From contig NC_065425.1 of NCBI RefSeq assembly GCF_024362695.1, positions 4,159,001 to 4,223,000 of the forward strand: a stretch of 64,000 nucleotides of DNA. The letters run 5' to 3'. Position numbers and translations under genes: made by a program. How positions within the stretch are numbered: the first letter of the stretch is position 1; each line of letters begins with the position of its first letter. The notes below the pieces were generated by a model. That model worked only from the letters and a program-made list of their open reading frames with translations. It was not told the DNA's origin and searched no databases. Origin of the DNA: Pectinophora gossypiella. Taxonomy: Eukaryota > Arthropoda > Insecta > Lepidoptera > Gelechiidae. Positions 34,963 through 46,145 of this stretch are shown here, in pieces.

Positions 34963-37900
34963 ATGTTTGTCTTTATAAATATTATCATGTTTTTAAAATT
35001 AGTGGGTTCTGGTAAGTACGCACACAGAATGTAATTTAATTTATTAAGTAAGTAACATGTTGTAACTTGGACGTTTGTGTCTTCCGAAACTCCTGAAGTA
35101 TCAAAATAAGCACTAAAATAATTAAAACTAACATTATTTTATTTTATTATTTTGTTGGGTTATTTATTTGCTTTTTATTAAAGTGAACAGAAAACATTCA
35201 TAGAATTTATTTCTTTTTTCAATTAACACCCGCATCGTCTCTTGTAATGGACAGCTAATCACTCAAAAATTACGAAAATACATTTTATTTTAGAAAGAAA
35301 ATTCTGAAATTGTGTATATGAATGAATGTATTTTATTTATTAATGGACGTATTTTTATAATTATTATTTTATTATATTATGCCTGTAAATAATAAAAAGA
35401 AAATATTATTATTACAAGTTATATAATTATTAAAAGTAAAACGAAACAAATTTTTAAAAAGTCTATCTCATTTTGTGCCGTTTCGATCGTGTTGATTTTC
35501 ATAAAACCTCCATTTTTATTCTACCTTTAGATCCACTGTTCAGAATAGAGTTGCCCCCACAAGAAATGAACGAGACTAGAAGAATCCTGAGAGGACGCGA
35601 TGTTGGTGACACGAGGCCGTATATGGTAAGTGTTTTTTGCTTTTGATAACATTAAAATTGCTAGAAAATTGTGAGAATATCCTATTTTGGATCTCTTCTC
35701 ATCGATTTTAGTCGATTTCAGTCAATTTTGACAGTTTTAGTCGCATCCAATCGATTCTATTCAATTTGTGCAGTGTGTGTTTCAGTCACTTCCAGACTAA
35801 TTTGTCCCGAGAAATGCATTTTCGGAGCTATATAACCTAACCTCTATTGAGCAGGTTTTCCCTTCGCGGGTTGGAAGGTCAGACAGGCATTCGCTTCTGT
35901 AAATAAAAGGATCTTTCAAATCTTCAGAGGTAAGCGGACCCTGTGAGAAACGGGATAATGCTAGGTAGATGATAACCTCTGCTTTAACCTTCGGGAATAC
36001 AGGCATCATTCTATGTTTATCTTTATGTTGTTACCCCTGTACAGGTATACATGCGACCAGCACCAAACCCACAAAATACAGAAGTCACGGTGGACGCTAA
36101 CTGGTTATGCGGCGGGGTCATCATTGACGAGCGGTACATCCTGACTTCAGCAGCCTGCATCGAGGACATCAAACATTTCTATGTCGTCTCCGGGATGAAA
36201 AGGTTCGTTGGAATGTTTAATTATTTATTTACATAAACGAAAAACAGTTTATATGCACCCCAAATACTGTTAGTCTGACTAGAGTAACGATTGGTGGCCT
36301 TGAACATTACCAATACCACTGAGGTAAGTAGGTTCGATACGAGAGAAATTAAACGTGTATTTGGCAAGACGATCAGTTTATTAATGCGACTGAAGATCGT
36401 TCAGTCTTAGATATAAAAAGATACATGATTATGAGTAATAGATATACATATATTTATTTTTGTTTTTCGGTATAAATGATGATCCTTCTTATTACACCTA
36501 GGCACAATTACATCTTCCACCCGTTATTATTCTGATCAAAATAAAGAGAAGCAATATAGGTAGCAGCATAATTCTATACATAATGTGATCCAAATATCAA
36601 GCAACAATTATTTTTATATATGTGTGGCGTTCTGGAACGCACGCTTTATTTAATAGTTTAATTATTAAATACAATTATTATGTTCATTACATTTCGTTAC
36701 TGTTTTGTGAACGAATATTATACTTCTGGCAACATTCGACGGTTCAGGACTTCAGAAAATATAACCTGACGACCATTCACTTCGAATTTTCATTTATTCT
36801 CCGACATCCTCGCTCTGGCAAGAATTGGCCGGCTATTAGACCGCGATCGAGACATATTTAAGGTGTCAAATATGCTTCTGCCATTACATTGTGTTTTGTA
36901 ATAACTATGTAGTATGTATCCAAGTCTCCACCAACCCGCAGTGGAGCAGCGTGGTGGAGTATGCTCCATACCCCATCCGGTTGATTGAGGGGAGGCCTGT
37001 GCCCAGCAGTGGGACGTATATAGGCAGTTTATGTTATGTTATGTATCCAAGTCAGAAGAAAATAAGTAATTCGTGGCTGACTTTGCAAACTGACGTATCT
37101 GCAATGTTTTGCTAAAATAATGCAAAAGGTGTAAATCAGTTTCGCCAAAAATATAGATACGTCATCTTGCGACGTCTGCAACGAATAATTATCACGTTTA
37201 AACTGAACAACGCCATCTACCTATTTTGTTTTTGGTGAACGTAGTCTGGAAAGTCCCTCATAATAATAATAATTCTTTATAATTATTTTCTGTGCAATAA
37301 AGAGTTATTGTATTGTAATAATAATAATAACCAAATTAATTATTTAGTAATAATAGTTTATTATTTTGTTAATTATTTTATTATATTGTTACTTCTGATT
37401 ATTGCGAGGCCTATCGATGTATAAAAGTATGTATTGTATGATTAATGTCACTACCTGAATTGGGAATATTGTCGTGAGTTTATTTTTATATATTTTAATA
37501 AAAAAAGTATTTATATATTTGTAGTTGGGTTCCGGCATCTGACACTAATAACGAATGTATAGTCAATGGTGCGAAGAAAGCTGTATGGAAGTGCGTACCA
37601 AAAAGTGAGTTTATTTAACAATATTTTATAGTTTAATGAGTAGACAATGGCCCCGATTCCTGCAGACACCGCCTAATTTTATTTTAAGTTATATCCGTCA
37701 TTTTTATATCCGTCGAAAAGGAAAGGGACGGATGATTCACAGCTCTTAATTTTAGGAAGAATGAGTAAATGAATGAATAACCCGGCCGAATCAAAAGGTA
37801 CGTCGCTGGTATGCAATCCGTTTGACGTGCTGTCTACTTAACTGTGTCGGGTTATTGACGGATGTAAAATTTTTAGATGGTTGGTTTAGATTTGTGCTTA

Positions 37901-40900
37901 AAATTGACGTGTGTTCCATAAATTTAATGCTTGTCGATTACCCGTCCCTTTCCTTTTCGGCGGAGAAGAAAATGACAGATATAACTTAAAATAAAATTAG
38001 ATGGTATTTACAGGAATTAGCACCATTGTTTTTTCTGACTCACTCACATAGACTAGTTACCAACTAGTCAAATCAGTTACTTTTTACTAAACATAAAAAC
38101 ACGAAATTACTATGCCATTTGTATGAAAAAGCAACCTGTGACGTCATAGAAAAACGTGATAAAATGTCGCACTTATTGTTACATTTTTCTTGATTTAAAT
38201 TGATAAATAATATATATTATGATATTATGGATCTACCTGCTCCACTCCAATCTCATCAGTCATCCCGTGATCATGGCACTTGCAACAGTGTCGAAATATC
38301 GGGAGTCTCATATCCCCATTTAAACGCGGTAAGAACCCGTTATTATGTGTTTTAATTTTGATAAATAAGTTCAATATAAAAAAGAAAATGTTTTTTGTTA
38401 CCTTTAGAACTGTCTTTATTTTATTTGAGTCTGCATTTGTAAAAGTCAAATGTGCAAAGATACTACATGTTTCCTAATTATTTCATTCTTTTCTTTCATT
38501 CTTTTCAACAACAGTGCCTTTGAAAATTATTTAAAACATAAATTAAAAAAAAAAACTTTATTTCGGATATTTCGTATCCACATGATCCGTGCTTCGGAGG
38601 GCACGTTAGCCGGTAGGGCCCCTGAATGGAATATTCTACGATAATCACGTCCAAAAAAAGCACTGATTTTAAATGTTCTTAGATTAGTATTTCATTTACA
38701 CAAATTAACGCAATATTTTTGTAGGTTATGTATTTGACGGTCACGATTTCGACAACATCCGCTGGATGGCGAACGACATTGCAGTTGTGAAAGTTGAAGA
38801 CGATTTCAACTTCAACCGGCGTGTTCGAGGATGCGACTTTATTCCTCAGAAGATCGCTTATAACAACCAGAGCGCTGACATGGAGAAAGCTGGCTCGCTG
38901 GCGTCTATTGCTGGTTGGGGTTCTACAGATGCTTTCAGTGACGTAAGCAGTTTATTCTGTATCGACAAGGTAGTCACTGTGGTAATGTACTTCATCGGAT
39001 TGCTTCTCAAACGGGCACCGGTTCGTACCCCGATTTGCACCAATGAGTCATTGTATATTTAAAGCGTTTACAAGATCTCGACGCAAAGCGCCAAATACGG
39101 AAGACTCGACCGAAACCCTCGTATAACTACACACTCAATTCGTTAGGTTAGCTTTATTGTGTGCCGTGTGATCGGACCTTCAAGTCGAAGTTCGGTTTCG
39201 CCCGCCACATCAGAGCCCACCACAACAACGACCCGGGATAGATATTTAGGAGTCGCCGTCGCCGGATACGGTTTGGACGACATGATAAAAATAAAATTAT
39301 GGAACATACGTCAATTTTAAGCAGAAATGTAAACAACCCTCTCAAAATTTTACATCGACCAATAATAACTCTACAGAATTAAGTTGACAGCACCCGTCAA
39401 ATGGGTTACATATCAAGTTAGTTGCTTATTCTATTCGCCTGTTTATTTTAAAATTAAAATTTGTCAAACATCCGTCCCTCTCCTTTTCGGCGGATAAGAG
39501 AATGACGGGTCTAATTTAAAATAAAATTAGGCGGTGTCTGCAGGAATCGGGACCCTTATACATAAAAATAGTACGTTATGTTTAGAACTTGCCTTTCACT
39601 TTAAGGTCGCAGGTTCTCGAATTTATTTTCGAATTCATGTTTGGATCATAAATGATTATCACGTGCTCAGCGGTGAAGGAAAACATCGTGAGGAAACCCA
39701 CATTCCCGAGAAATACATTTTCGTATGTGACCTAAACTGTATTGGGCTGGTATTTCCTTCGCGGGTTCGATGGTCAAACAGACAGTCGCTTCTGTAAAAA
39801 ACCCAGACCTGTCAAATCTTCAAGTTAGGTAAGTGGACCCTGTGAAAAACGGGTTAATACTAAGGGGATGATGATGTTTAGATTCTGGCTGGGGATGCGA
39901 TAGTAAGGTCAGCTAAGAACTCGGAGACTCTGTTGGAGACAGAGGTGGTGTTACTATCGAAGAAGAATTGCAAGAAGCGCTGGCCGGAACGCTACCACCG
40001 CATCATCGATGACTACATGATCTGCGGCAAAGATGGGATGGACACCGAATCCATGAGCAAAGCTTGCAGTGTACGTATACTTTTTTTTGTACACGTTACA
40101 AATTAAACATAAATAACTATAGTAATAATTATTTTTATTTTGTATTATTTGTAGTTATTCTTTATTTTCTATTTTATTTTTTTATTATTTTTTGTTTTTA
40201 TTTATTTTATTAATTATTTGTTTTTTTTTTGTAATTATTTCTTTTTATTTTGGTGCAATAAAGTGTATTTGTAAAGATGGAGAGACCTGCATGTGTTTGA
40301 GACGGATTGGACAGGGAGAATTAAGCTCAGAGGAAAGGCCTTTGCCCAGCAGTAGGCCAATCCCGGCTAATAAAAAAGTACTTATACCAAAAGGTCTACC
40401 CTATGTCATCATCACTAATTTAAGAGCCACGCTCTTGTCGGTGTAGCATTCCCCTACCCCACTCCACCCTACCCTATAACCTATGTTTACCCTATATGTT
40501 GGGAAATATATAGGTTAAAACACCTTTTACACAGACACTACATATTGACCACATTGACGTTACCGTACACGCGCGTGTGACGTCTGACGCCCTTACGATT
40601 GAAGACTAAAGTAAGACTGAATTGAAGGGGGGGGGGGGGGGGGGGGGGTTGCGGAGGATGTCCGTTATATACGTAGTATTATTCCTCATTCTATAACATG
40701 GCCTTAATTTTTGTTGATCTTTTCTCAGGAACAAGAAGTAAATTGCAAAGAGTTGACATACTCCGATGAAACAGAAGATGATTTGCGGAGGTCCGGGATG
40801 ATAATACAACCAGATGACTTACAGCCTCTGGGAGGTCGGCGATCCAAGCCCATTTCCGGAGGGTTTTGTGAGGTAGTACATAAAGTTCTGGATTGTTCTC

Positions 40901-43439
40901 CATGTTGACGTGACTCATTGTAGGTTTGCCTCAGATGGCCACTCTCACCAAGGGGGTTAAAAGGCCACATAGAAGCAATTCAATTTAAAAATCAATATTG
41001 CAATTTGACATTTGGGCACGTGAAAGTAAGTGCGTAATGTCAAGAAATGTCAAATAGCAAAATTGCTTTTTGTAGAAATTCGAAAGTTAAATTTTGCTTT
41101 AAAAATCCCATAATATAAAGTTTGTTGTTATATTTTTTTCTATTTTGGTCATAGAATGACCACGGTGGACCATTGGTAGTTGGTCACGGGAAGACATCCA
41201 CGGTGATTGGTGTCATGTCTGCAAGTCTCACCAGAGAGAAGACCAATCAATGCTACGGACCCTTCCTCTACACCAGCGTCTACAACAACCGACATCTCAT
41301 CAGCTGCGCTATCTATAAGGAAATGGGGTATGTCTTTGTTTCCTCCATTATATTGCCTTTATTGCGCTTGCCTCTCACTTTGGGGCCGCAGGTTCGAATC
41401 CAGCACAGGCTAAACCAATGTCGAATTGTTTTCGAATTCATGTTTGGATCATAAATGACAACCACGTGCTCAGCGGTGAAGAAAAACATCGTGAGGAAAC
41501 CTACATTCCCCAGAAATGAATTTTCGGAGGTTTGTAACCTAAACTGTATTGGACTGGTTTTCCCTTCGCCGGTTAGAAGGTTAGACAGACAGTCGCTTCT
41601 GTAAAAAACCGGACCTGGCAAATCTTCAGCGTAGATTAGGTAAGCGAACCCTGTGAAAAACGGGATATGATTATATTTCCTTTATTATCATTCAGCTGCA
41701 TTGAATACAAGTACCATAGATTGACCATGAGCGCTCAAAAAGTGGGACGAAAAGTTGGAGCAGATGCATGCCTGACATTTTTTATAACCCGACCACGTTA
41801 CTATACACCACGTTCTATAGATGCTAATACGACGACTATACCTACGTAATTTTTTAAACGTGACGCGCTTTCTCTACGGTACTTTTATGCTGATCCCTTG
41901 TTATAATAAGTTCCATCATATCCAGTTATGGAGCATGTTACCACACATTGCTTTATTGCGAGTTGGTGTTTGGGCTAGTATCCAATTAGGTTATTTAAAT
42001 TCTATATTGAATTATAACAATATTATATAAGTGGAATGAACATTGCGAGGCATGTGCTCCGCGCGCCATGGTTGTTATCCGTGCGTAGCAGGTATGTGCC
42101 TCGCCGCAAATATGAAGGTATACACCATGCGAGGCCTGTGGCGCATGGCGTGCGGGGCACATGCCTCGCGGCGTTTTAGATTCACATAATTATGTCCGAT
42201 TACGTTTCAGGTGACACGCAGCTCTAAATCATTACCCACATATAATATATCCACCTACCTATTTAAATAAATAATAAGTCTACCAATTTTCGATATATTC
42301 TACATCCGTTTATAATATTTCAATTATATCTAATATATTGTATTTACAGAGCGGCGTGCAGGAAACTACTAAGAGCGAGTCGAACTCAAATCACTGAAAC
42401 GTATTTCTCCTGGAAAGCTCATCCTGATGGGTGAATAGTATTTTTTTCTCAAACAATCATAGCATCACGCCTATTTCCCTGAAGGGGTGTGCAGATAGTA
42501 TGTACACTACTCGCCAGCTGTGTTTAAGTCCCATGTAATAAGGGAGCGACCCTATTGCCATTCTTCTTCTGTCGTGTGGATTGTGAGGTGGATTACCAAC
42601 CCCATCAACCCTGGTGTCAGGGTTATTACTGAGCCGCCATAGGTCCCTGACATGACTCATGTAACGACTACTAACTTACATCAGTAAGTAATAACCGGGA
42701 CCAACGGCTTAACGTGCCTTCCGAAGCACGGATCATCTTACTTTTTGGACAATCAGGTGATCAGCCTGCCATTAACCATTGCCATTAACCACGCACAAAT
42801 TCTGGAAACAACGTCATATCAGTTATCCGTACGGTGGTGACGGAAAAATCCACTTGATATCAACTCAGAATCATGGTCTGAATCATCCCTCAAAGTTTTC
42901 GTTACGATATCACCAACACTATGCATAAAAATAATTATTGCTTGATATTTGGATCACATTATGTATAGAATTATTTTGCTACCTATATGGCTTCTGTTTA
43001 TTTTGATCAGAATAATAATGGGTGGAAGATGTAATAGTGCCTGGGTGTAATAAAAAGGGTCATCATTTATACCCAAAAACAAAGATAAAAGATGCATTAT
43101 GTCTGTTATCCACCAAATTTTAAGGTTAAACGAGGGGAAGTCTTTACAACGCCATCTTTATTGTTTTTTTTTTTTTGGAGGAACATAGCCTGGAAAGACG
43201 CTCATTGGGATAGTCAGACTTCTGACTGGATGAACCAACATCCATCGCAAGATGAACTAAGTACCCATTCTTCACCGACCGACTAACATTTCATTGTTTT
43301 TCACAGACCATCAAAGGACAAATTCAACGACAAGGGTCGAGAGCAAATTGTCCTACGAGCTGATGATGATGATGATGACATCTTCAACGCAACTACCTTC
43401 AAAATAATACCAATGAATAGTACTGAAACCAAAGAATAG
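34963..43439 (+). CDS. SPH-A: secreted chymotrypsin-fold pseudoprotease
   Basis: Ten-exon gene, 439 aa: 34963-35011, 35531-35625, 36045-36202, 37525-37604, 38725-38942, 39882-40070, 40729-40872, 41155-41327, 42350-42430, 43307-43439. All junctions are GT-AG and the frame stays open. The start at 34963 is chosen because it gives a hydrophobic signal peptide (MFVFINIIMFLKLVGS) and a phase-1 end matching exon 2 and the paralogues. Protease landmarks: RR before Ile35 (Ile16 position), WLCGG near 68-72 (Cys42), TSAAC with Ala85 where His57 should be, NDIAV with Asp145 (Asp102), AGWGST, and NDHGGPL with Asp313 (Asp194) and His314 replacing Ser195. Catalysis is therefore not expected. An extra acidic loop (exon 7) lies before the Ser195 region. 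The C terminus is short, with a run of six Asp, and lacks the long Lys/Glu tail of the other two copies. Its substrate or partner is unknown. It is the most diverged of the three copies. Confidence 0.88.
35775..35975 (+). mobile_element. GATG-tail SINE in SPH-A intron 2
   Basis: CCCGAGAAATGCATTTTCGG, TTTTCCCTTCGCGGGTTGGA, GACAGGCATTCGCTTCTGTA, GGATAATGCTAGGTAGATGA. It ends about 70 bases before the exon 3 acceptor. Confidence 0.6.
36440..36605 (-). mobile_element. repeat with THAP-like finger remnant (SPH-A intron 3)
   Basis: Minus-strand copy of the unit at 42925-43115 and 55340-55530. Shared blocks: ATTGTTGCTTGATATTTGGA, TCACATTATGTATAGAATTA, GATCAGAATAATAACGGGTG, GGAAGATGTAATTGTGCC. A related piece is at 21490-21560. 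Confidence 0.5.
36925..37045 (+). mobile_element. LINE 3' end with TTATG tail (SPH-A intron 3)
   Basis: GTGGAGCAGCGTGGTGGAGT, GAGGGGAGGCCTGTGCCCAG, CAGTGGGACGTATATAGGCA, then GTTTATGTTATGTTATGTA. This is the best-preserved tail of the family. Confidence 0.65.
37655..38022. mobile_element. long-TIR MITE (TTCCTGCAG type), full copy (SPH-A intron 4)
   Basis: Ends about 80 bases long and inverted: GATTCCTGCAGACACCGCC, TTTTATTTTAAGTTATATCC, CGTCGAAAAGGAAAGGGACG on the left; CGTCCCTTTCCTTTTCGGCG, AAAATGACAGATATAACTTA and TGGTATTTACAGGAATTAGC on the right. The middle holds GGTATGCAATCCGTTTGACG and TGTCGGGTTATTGACGG. Confidence 0.65.
38040..38440 (+). repeat. ATGACGTCAC-core repeat (SPH-A intron 4)
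   Basis: CAAATCAGTTACTTTTTACT, AAAAACACGAAATTACTATG, GCAACCTGTGACGTCATAGA, then TTTTCTTGATTTAAATTGAT. A segment at about 38220-38350 interrupts it compared with 48585-48800. Confidence 0.5.
39283..39552. mobile_element. long-TIR MITE (TTCCTGCAG type) (SPH-A intron 5)
   Basis: The right end, CCGTCCCTCTCCTTTTCGGC...GAGAATGACGGGTCTAATTT...GGTGTCTGCAGGAATCGGG, is clear. The left end is truncated at TAAAAATAAAATTATGGAAC. Confidence 0.6.
39588..39876 (+). mobile_element. GATG-tail SINE at the SPH-A exon 6 acceptor
   Basis: Runs from CTTGCCTTTCACTTTAAGGT through GAATTCATGTTTGGATCATA, AACATCGTGAGGAAACCCAC and TTCGCGGGTTCGATGGTCAA to GGGGATGATGATG. The tail is followed by TTTAG and then directly by exon 6, so only five bases separate element and exon. 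Confidence 0.7.
40190..40380 (+). mobile_element. LINE tail plus second LINE C-terminal scrap (SPH-A intron 6)
   Basis: TTGTAATTATTTCTTTTTAT and GGTGCAATAAAGTGTATTTG form the LINE tail of the 1420-1548 type. It is followed by a fragment reading WRDLHVFETDW...GKAFAQQ, the decayed end of a LINE protein of the FAQQWD type. Confidence 0.5.
40515..40705 (+). repeat. ACACAGACACCACACATTGACG repeat with poly(G) (SPH-A intron 6)
   Basis: Copy of the 4240-4440 family. It contains a 22-G run at 40627-40648, where other copies have GGGGTGAGG. It ends about 25 bases before the exon 7 acceptor. Confidence 0.5.
40950..41080. mobile_element. MITE, GCAATATTGC family (SPH-A intron 7)
   Basis: AAGGGGGTTAAAAGGCCACA, TCAATATTGCAATTTGACAT, AAGTAAGTGCGTAATGTCAA, TGTCAAATAGCAAAATTGC. 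The right end is lost. It fills nearly half of the 282-base intron. Confidence 0.6.
41351..41668 (+). mobile_element. GATG-tail SINE, nearly complete (SPH-A intron 8)
   Basis: Head GCGCTTGCCTCTCACTTTGG, B box GCAGGTTCGAATCC, body TCATGTTTGGATCATAAATG, CGTGCTCAGCGGTGAAGAAA, CAGACAGTCGCTTCTGTAAA, end GAAAAACGGGATATGA. It begins 24 bases after the exon 8 donor. Confidence 0.7.
42046..42173. repeat. GC-rich inverted repeat (SPH-A intron 8)
   Basis: GCGAGGCATGTGCTCCGCGC...CCATG on the left and CATGGCGTGCGGGGCACATGCCTCGC on the right form imperfect arms, with a direct copy ATGCGAGGCCTGTGGCGCAT between. Much richer in GC than the surroundings; probably a MITE. Confidence 0.5.
42555..42780 (-). mobile_element. 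GAA-tail SINE (SPH-A intron 9)
   Basis: TCTTCTTCTG tail complement, GTGGATTGTGAGGTGGATTA, CATCAACCCTGGTGTCAGGG, ACCGGGACCAACGGCTTAAC, CCGAAGCACGGATCATCTTA. Confidence 0.6.
42838..42912. mobile_element. MITE half copy, GTTAGTGACATCGTAACG family (SPH-A intron 9)
   Basis: AATCCACTTGATATCAACTC, AGAATCATGGTCTGAATCAT, TTTTCGTTACGATATCACCAA. Right half only. Confidence 0.5.
42925..43115 (+). mobile_element. repeat with THAP-like finger remnant (SPH-A intron 9)
   Basis: ATAATTATTGCTTGATATTT, GATCAGAATAATAATGGGTG, GGAAGATGTAATAGTGCCTG, TTTATACCCAAAAACAAAGA. Same unit as 55340-55530, but the short frame is broken here. Confidence 0.5.
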
Positions 43440-43474
43440 TGGACGCAATTACTTAGTCTTAGCATTTAGATTTA

Positions 43475-43496
43475 AATAAATATTACTAAAAATAAA
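43475..43496 (+). terminator. poly(A) signals of SPH-A
   Basis: Two AATAAA hexamers, at 43475-43480 and 43491-43496, 36 and 52 bases past the stop codon. Confidence 0.6.
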
Positions 43497-43664
43497 CAAT
43501 ATTTTTTTTTACCTTATGACATAAAAGTATAAATATTTTTTAGTCTTAAAACATTAGCAGCTTTGGGAGGGAGGGGGGGTTTGAGGATAGAGCATACTCC
43601 ACCACGCTGCTCCATTTTTTTACGGCTAATAATAAGTACGGAATCATCTTACTTTTTCGGAAAA

Positions 43665-44130
43665 TCAGGTGATAATTTCGACCATGTCCCCATCGGGAAT
43701 CGACCCAAGACCTCCAGATCGTGTGCCTCTAACCACTAGACCACGGAGGCTGTTAACATTAAGCTCACCACTGTATTCCCAATTGGGCTAGTCAGGGGTA
43801 CATCCATCGTGAGATGAACTGAGTACCCACACTTCACCGAGCTGTTAGACCAACGTTCTATAACGTTGGTTGGTAATAAATAACGTAGTGAGCCGTATCC
43901 GTCTTTATGGAAAAATGGTCCAGTCTACTGATCTTCTATCGTGTGGGTTGTGAGGCGGATGACCAACCTCATCAACCCTGGTGTCAGGGTTATTATTGAG
44001 CCGCCAAAGGCCCCTGACGTAACTTATGTAACGATTACGTACTAATATTAGTAAGTAATAACCGGGACCAACGGCTTAACGTGCCTTCCGATCACTTCCG
44101 AAGCACGAATCATCTTACTTTCGGTCATTC
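43665..44130 (-). mobile_element. two GAA-tail SINE fragments downstream of SPH-A
   Basis: At 43665-43755 the tRNA-like head appears as its complement (GACCTCCAGATCGTGTGCCT, CTAACCACTAGACCACGGAG). At 43930-44130 the body appears (TCGTGTGGGTTGTGAGGCGG, CATCAACCCTGGTGTCAGGG, AACCGGGACCAACGGCTTAA). Between them is other short repeat DNA. Confidence 0.55.
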
Positions 44131-44322
44131 ATTCGAACTAGTGCTCCCAGTTTCAGTGATTTAAAAATATAAACATAAATAACTTATTTTCGTCCCACTG
44201 ATAGGCGCAGATACCCTTAATCAATTGAATGGGATATGGTGCATACTTGACCATTCTGCTGGCTGGTGCATGTTTGTAGTAGCTAACCTATTTCGTAGTT
44301 TTTAACCCGCCTCGTTGACTTC

Positions 44323-44494
44323 TAGGGGTGAATATCAAAATGTGCCAAGTTTGGTGACGAACTTTCATATTATGTTTTCGTGAAAAACTGGGTTCCGACA
44401 TGAAAATGGATAGTTCTAGTTACGAGGTAACTTGTTCCTTGCAGCTAGAACTATCCTTTTTCGTGCACTTGACACATTTTGGTATTCACCCCTA
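44323..44494. mobile_element. MITE with TAGGGGTGAATA ends
   Basis: TAGGGGTGAATATCAAAATG and TGCCAAGT on the left, ACTTGACACATTTTGGTATT and CACCCCTA on the right. Inner arms are GGATAGTTCTAG and CTAGAACTATCC. About 172 bases; TA at both ends. Confidence 0.65.
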
Positions 44495-45084
44495 TCCGAG
44501 GCAAACTAAATAAAATAGGCACGTTTTTCTACAAGTAAAATGAACAGTCTGTACAACTTTATTCTTTGGCACTGAATCTGATAACGTTTCTACGTCATTT
44601 TATGCTGTAATGTGCACGTGCGTGCCTACGTGTGTGCTGTGTGTGTGTGTTCATATGAATGAATGAATTATATACATTCATATATTAACTCAAACCCCTA
44701 ATAGGTCAGAGCTACAAGTGATCGAAGACAACTTGCAGCTTGAATGGATATGATGAATTGTATTGCTACAAGGGATCAGCCTGTAAATGAATGAATTATA
44801 ACTTTTTTCCTTTATAATATTTTCGTTTCGAAGAATCCTATCAAGTATTTTCGAGAAATCAAACGTACTAAAATATTGATAACTATATAACCTGGTATTT
44901 ATTTATTTATTTATTCAGTTTCATATACCTACTGTGCGTATTCTGGCAGACGACGACGCAGAATTAACTATAACTCAATTTTTGTCAGTTCTCAGAATAA
45001 TGCTATCCTTATCTTCCGATAAGTACAAGAAAGGGAAAGAGCTAGTCTTAAAACTGTCAAACTGCAATATAATTAATTTTTAAT

Positions 45085-45333
45085 TTGATATATGGGAACT
45101 TAACGCGGACCCGCGATTTTGTCCCATTTGCCGTCGAGACTTCGGGTGTGTGGTGCTCGGCGGCCAAGGATTTTATTCGCGTGTTGGGGAGGCGCTTGAG
45201 GGACCACGGTAGTGACCCCCGCGCCAGCTCGTTCCTGGTTCAACAGGTTTCCTTAGCAATAGTGCGCGGTAACGCGGCTAGTATAATGGGCACCTTTGAA
45301 CGAGGTACGAGAGGGGGCGGTATTTTAGACTGA
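45085..45333 (+). pseudogene. probable retroelement protein C-terminal fragment
   Basis: Open frame of 82 codons reading FVPFAVETSGVWCSAAKDFI, GRRLRDHGSDPRASSFLVQQ and VSLAIVRGNAASIMGTFERG. It is GC-rich against an AT-rich background. The ETSG...GRRLRD...RGNAASIMGT pattern is one I associate with C-terminal parts of non-LTR retrotransposon proteins. It has no initiation context or neighbouring exon, so it is taken as a remnant. The class is uncertain. Confidence 0.45.
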
Positions 45334-45839
45334 CCTGCAGTGTTTGTGCTATAATTTAATATGTATTAATTTATCGTAATTTTAATTTATAAGTGACAAA
45401 TTGTATTTAAATGCTATAAATAATTCTATATGTTATAATATAACAAAGTCTATCCTGCTAGAAAATAAATTTAAAAAATAATTTGGAGTTAATGTAACAT
45501 CACTAAAAATACCCTTCTGTTATAAGTACTTTATCCTGTTTGGAAAAATAAAATTTACTTATAAGAAAATTCATTTACTTGACAATTTTTTTTGTGCAAA
45601 CTTATCAATGGACATGATAATATTATCAGTAATTGATACACAATATTAAGCCAAACTCAAAAGAAGTAGCTAAAAATGTTTGTAAACACCTATTCTGCAT
45701 TTTTGGTAGCACTATATTACGCATATTATATTAGTATGTATACATTTGTTATATATTCTTGCAAATTATGCAATGTACGGGTAACTAAAACAAATTTATC
45801 TACGGACAACTAGACGTTGGCATCGGCATGCATTTCATC

Positions 45840-46145
45840 CTTATGTTGTGGATAAACCACCGATCCGCACTAAACGTTTTGCCTCTTCCTTTTTGATGCG
45901 AACAGCAAAGGACTGGAACTGTTTGCCGTCGTCTGTTTTTCCGACTAGTTATAACCTCGCTAACCTAACCGCCTCATGACGGGTACAGGTGTCGTGGTAG
46001 ACTTCGAAAGAGATGGCGTGACGACTTGAACGCTTGCCGGAGGGACGGGCCGGAGTACACACAGGGACGCGGAAAATGGAAAGAGGAAGGGGAGGCCTTT
46101 GCCCAGCAGTGGGATCGTGTAGGCTAGATTAGATTAGATTGGATC
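45840..46145 (+). pseudogene. LINE protein C-terminal remnant and tail
   Basis: Reads PPIRTKRFASSFLMRTAKDW then NCLPSSVFPTSYNLANLTAS, then after a stop, in another frame, WRDDLNACRRDGPEYTQG and GEAFAQQWD, the usual end of jockey/CR1-type LINE proteins. The DNA ends GGCTAGATTAGATTAGATT, a short tandem tail. This is a single decayed 3' end. Confidence 0.65.

Noticed and set aside
34872..35013. ATG at 34872 with a hydrophobic start (MKLYLKLFIFIYFF) as the SPH-A start codon
   Set aside because: It ends exon 1 in the wrong phase and splicing to exon 2 gives an immediate stop. It also overlaps the TATA-like stretch and aligns to non-coding promoter DNA of B and C.
36045..36202. Active trypsin exon
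   Set aside because: The expected AAHC is AAC with Ala at the His57 position, so an active enzyme call is not supported.
40627..40648. Functional G-quadruplex
   Set aside because: A single homopolymer inside a repeat; length may be a sequencing artefact and no regulatory context is seen.
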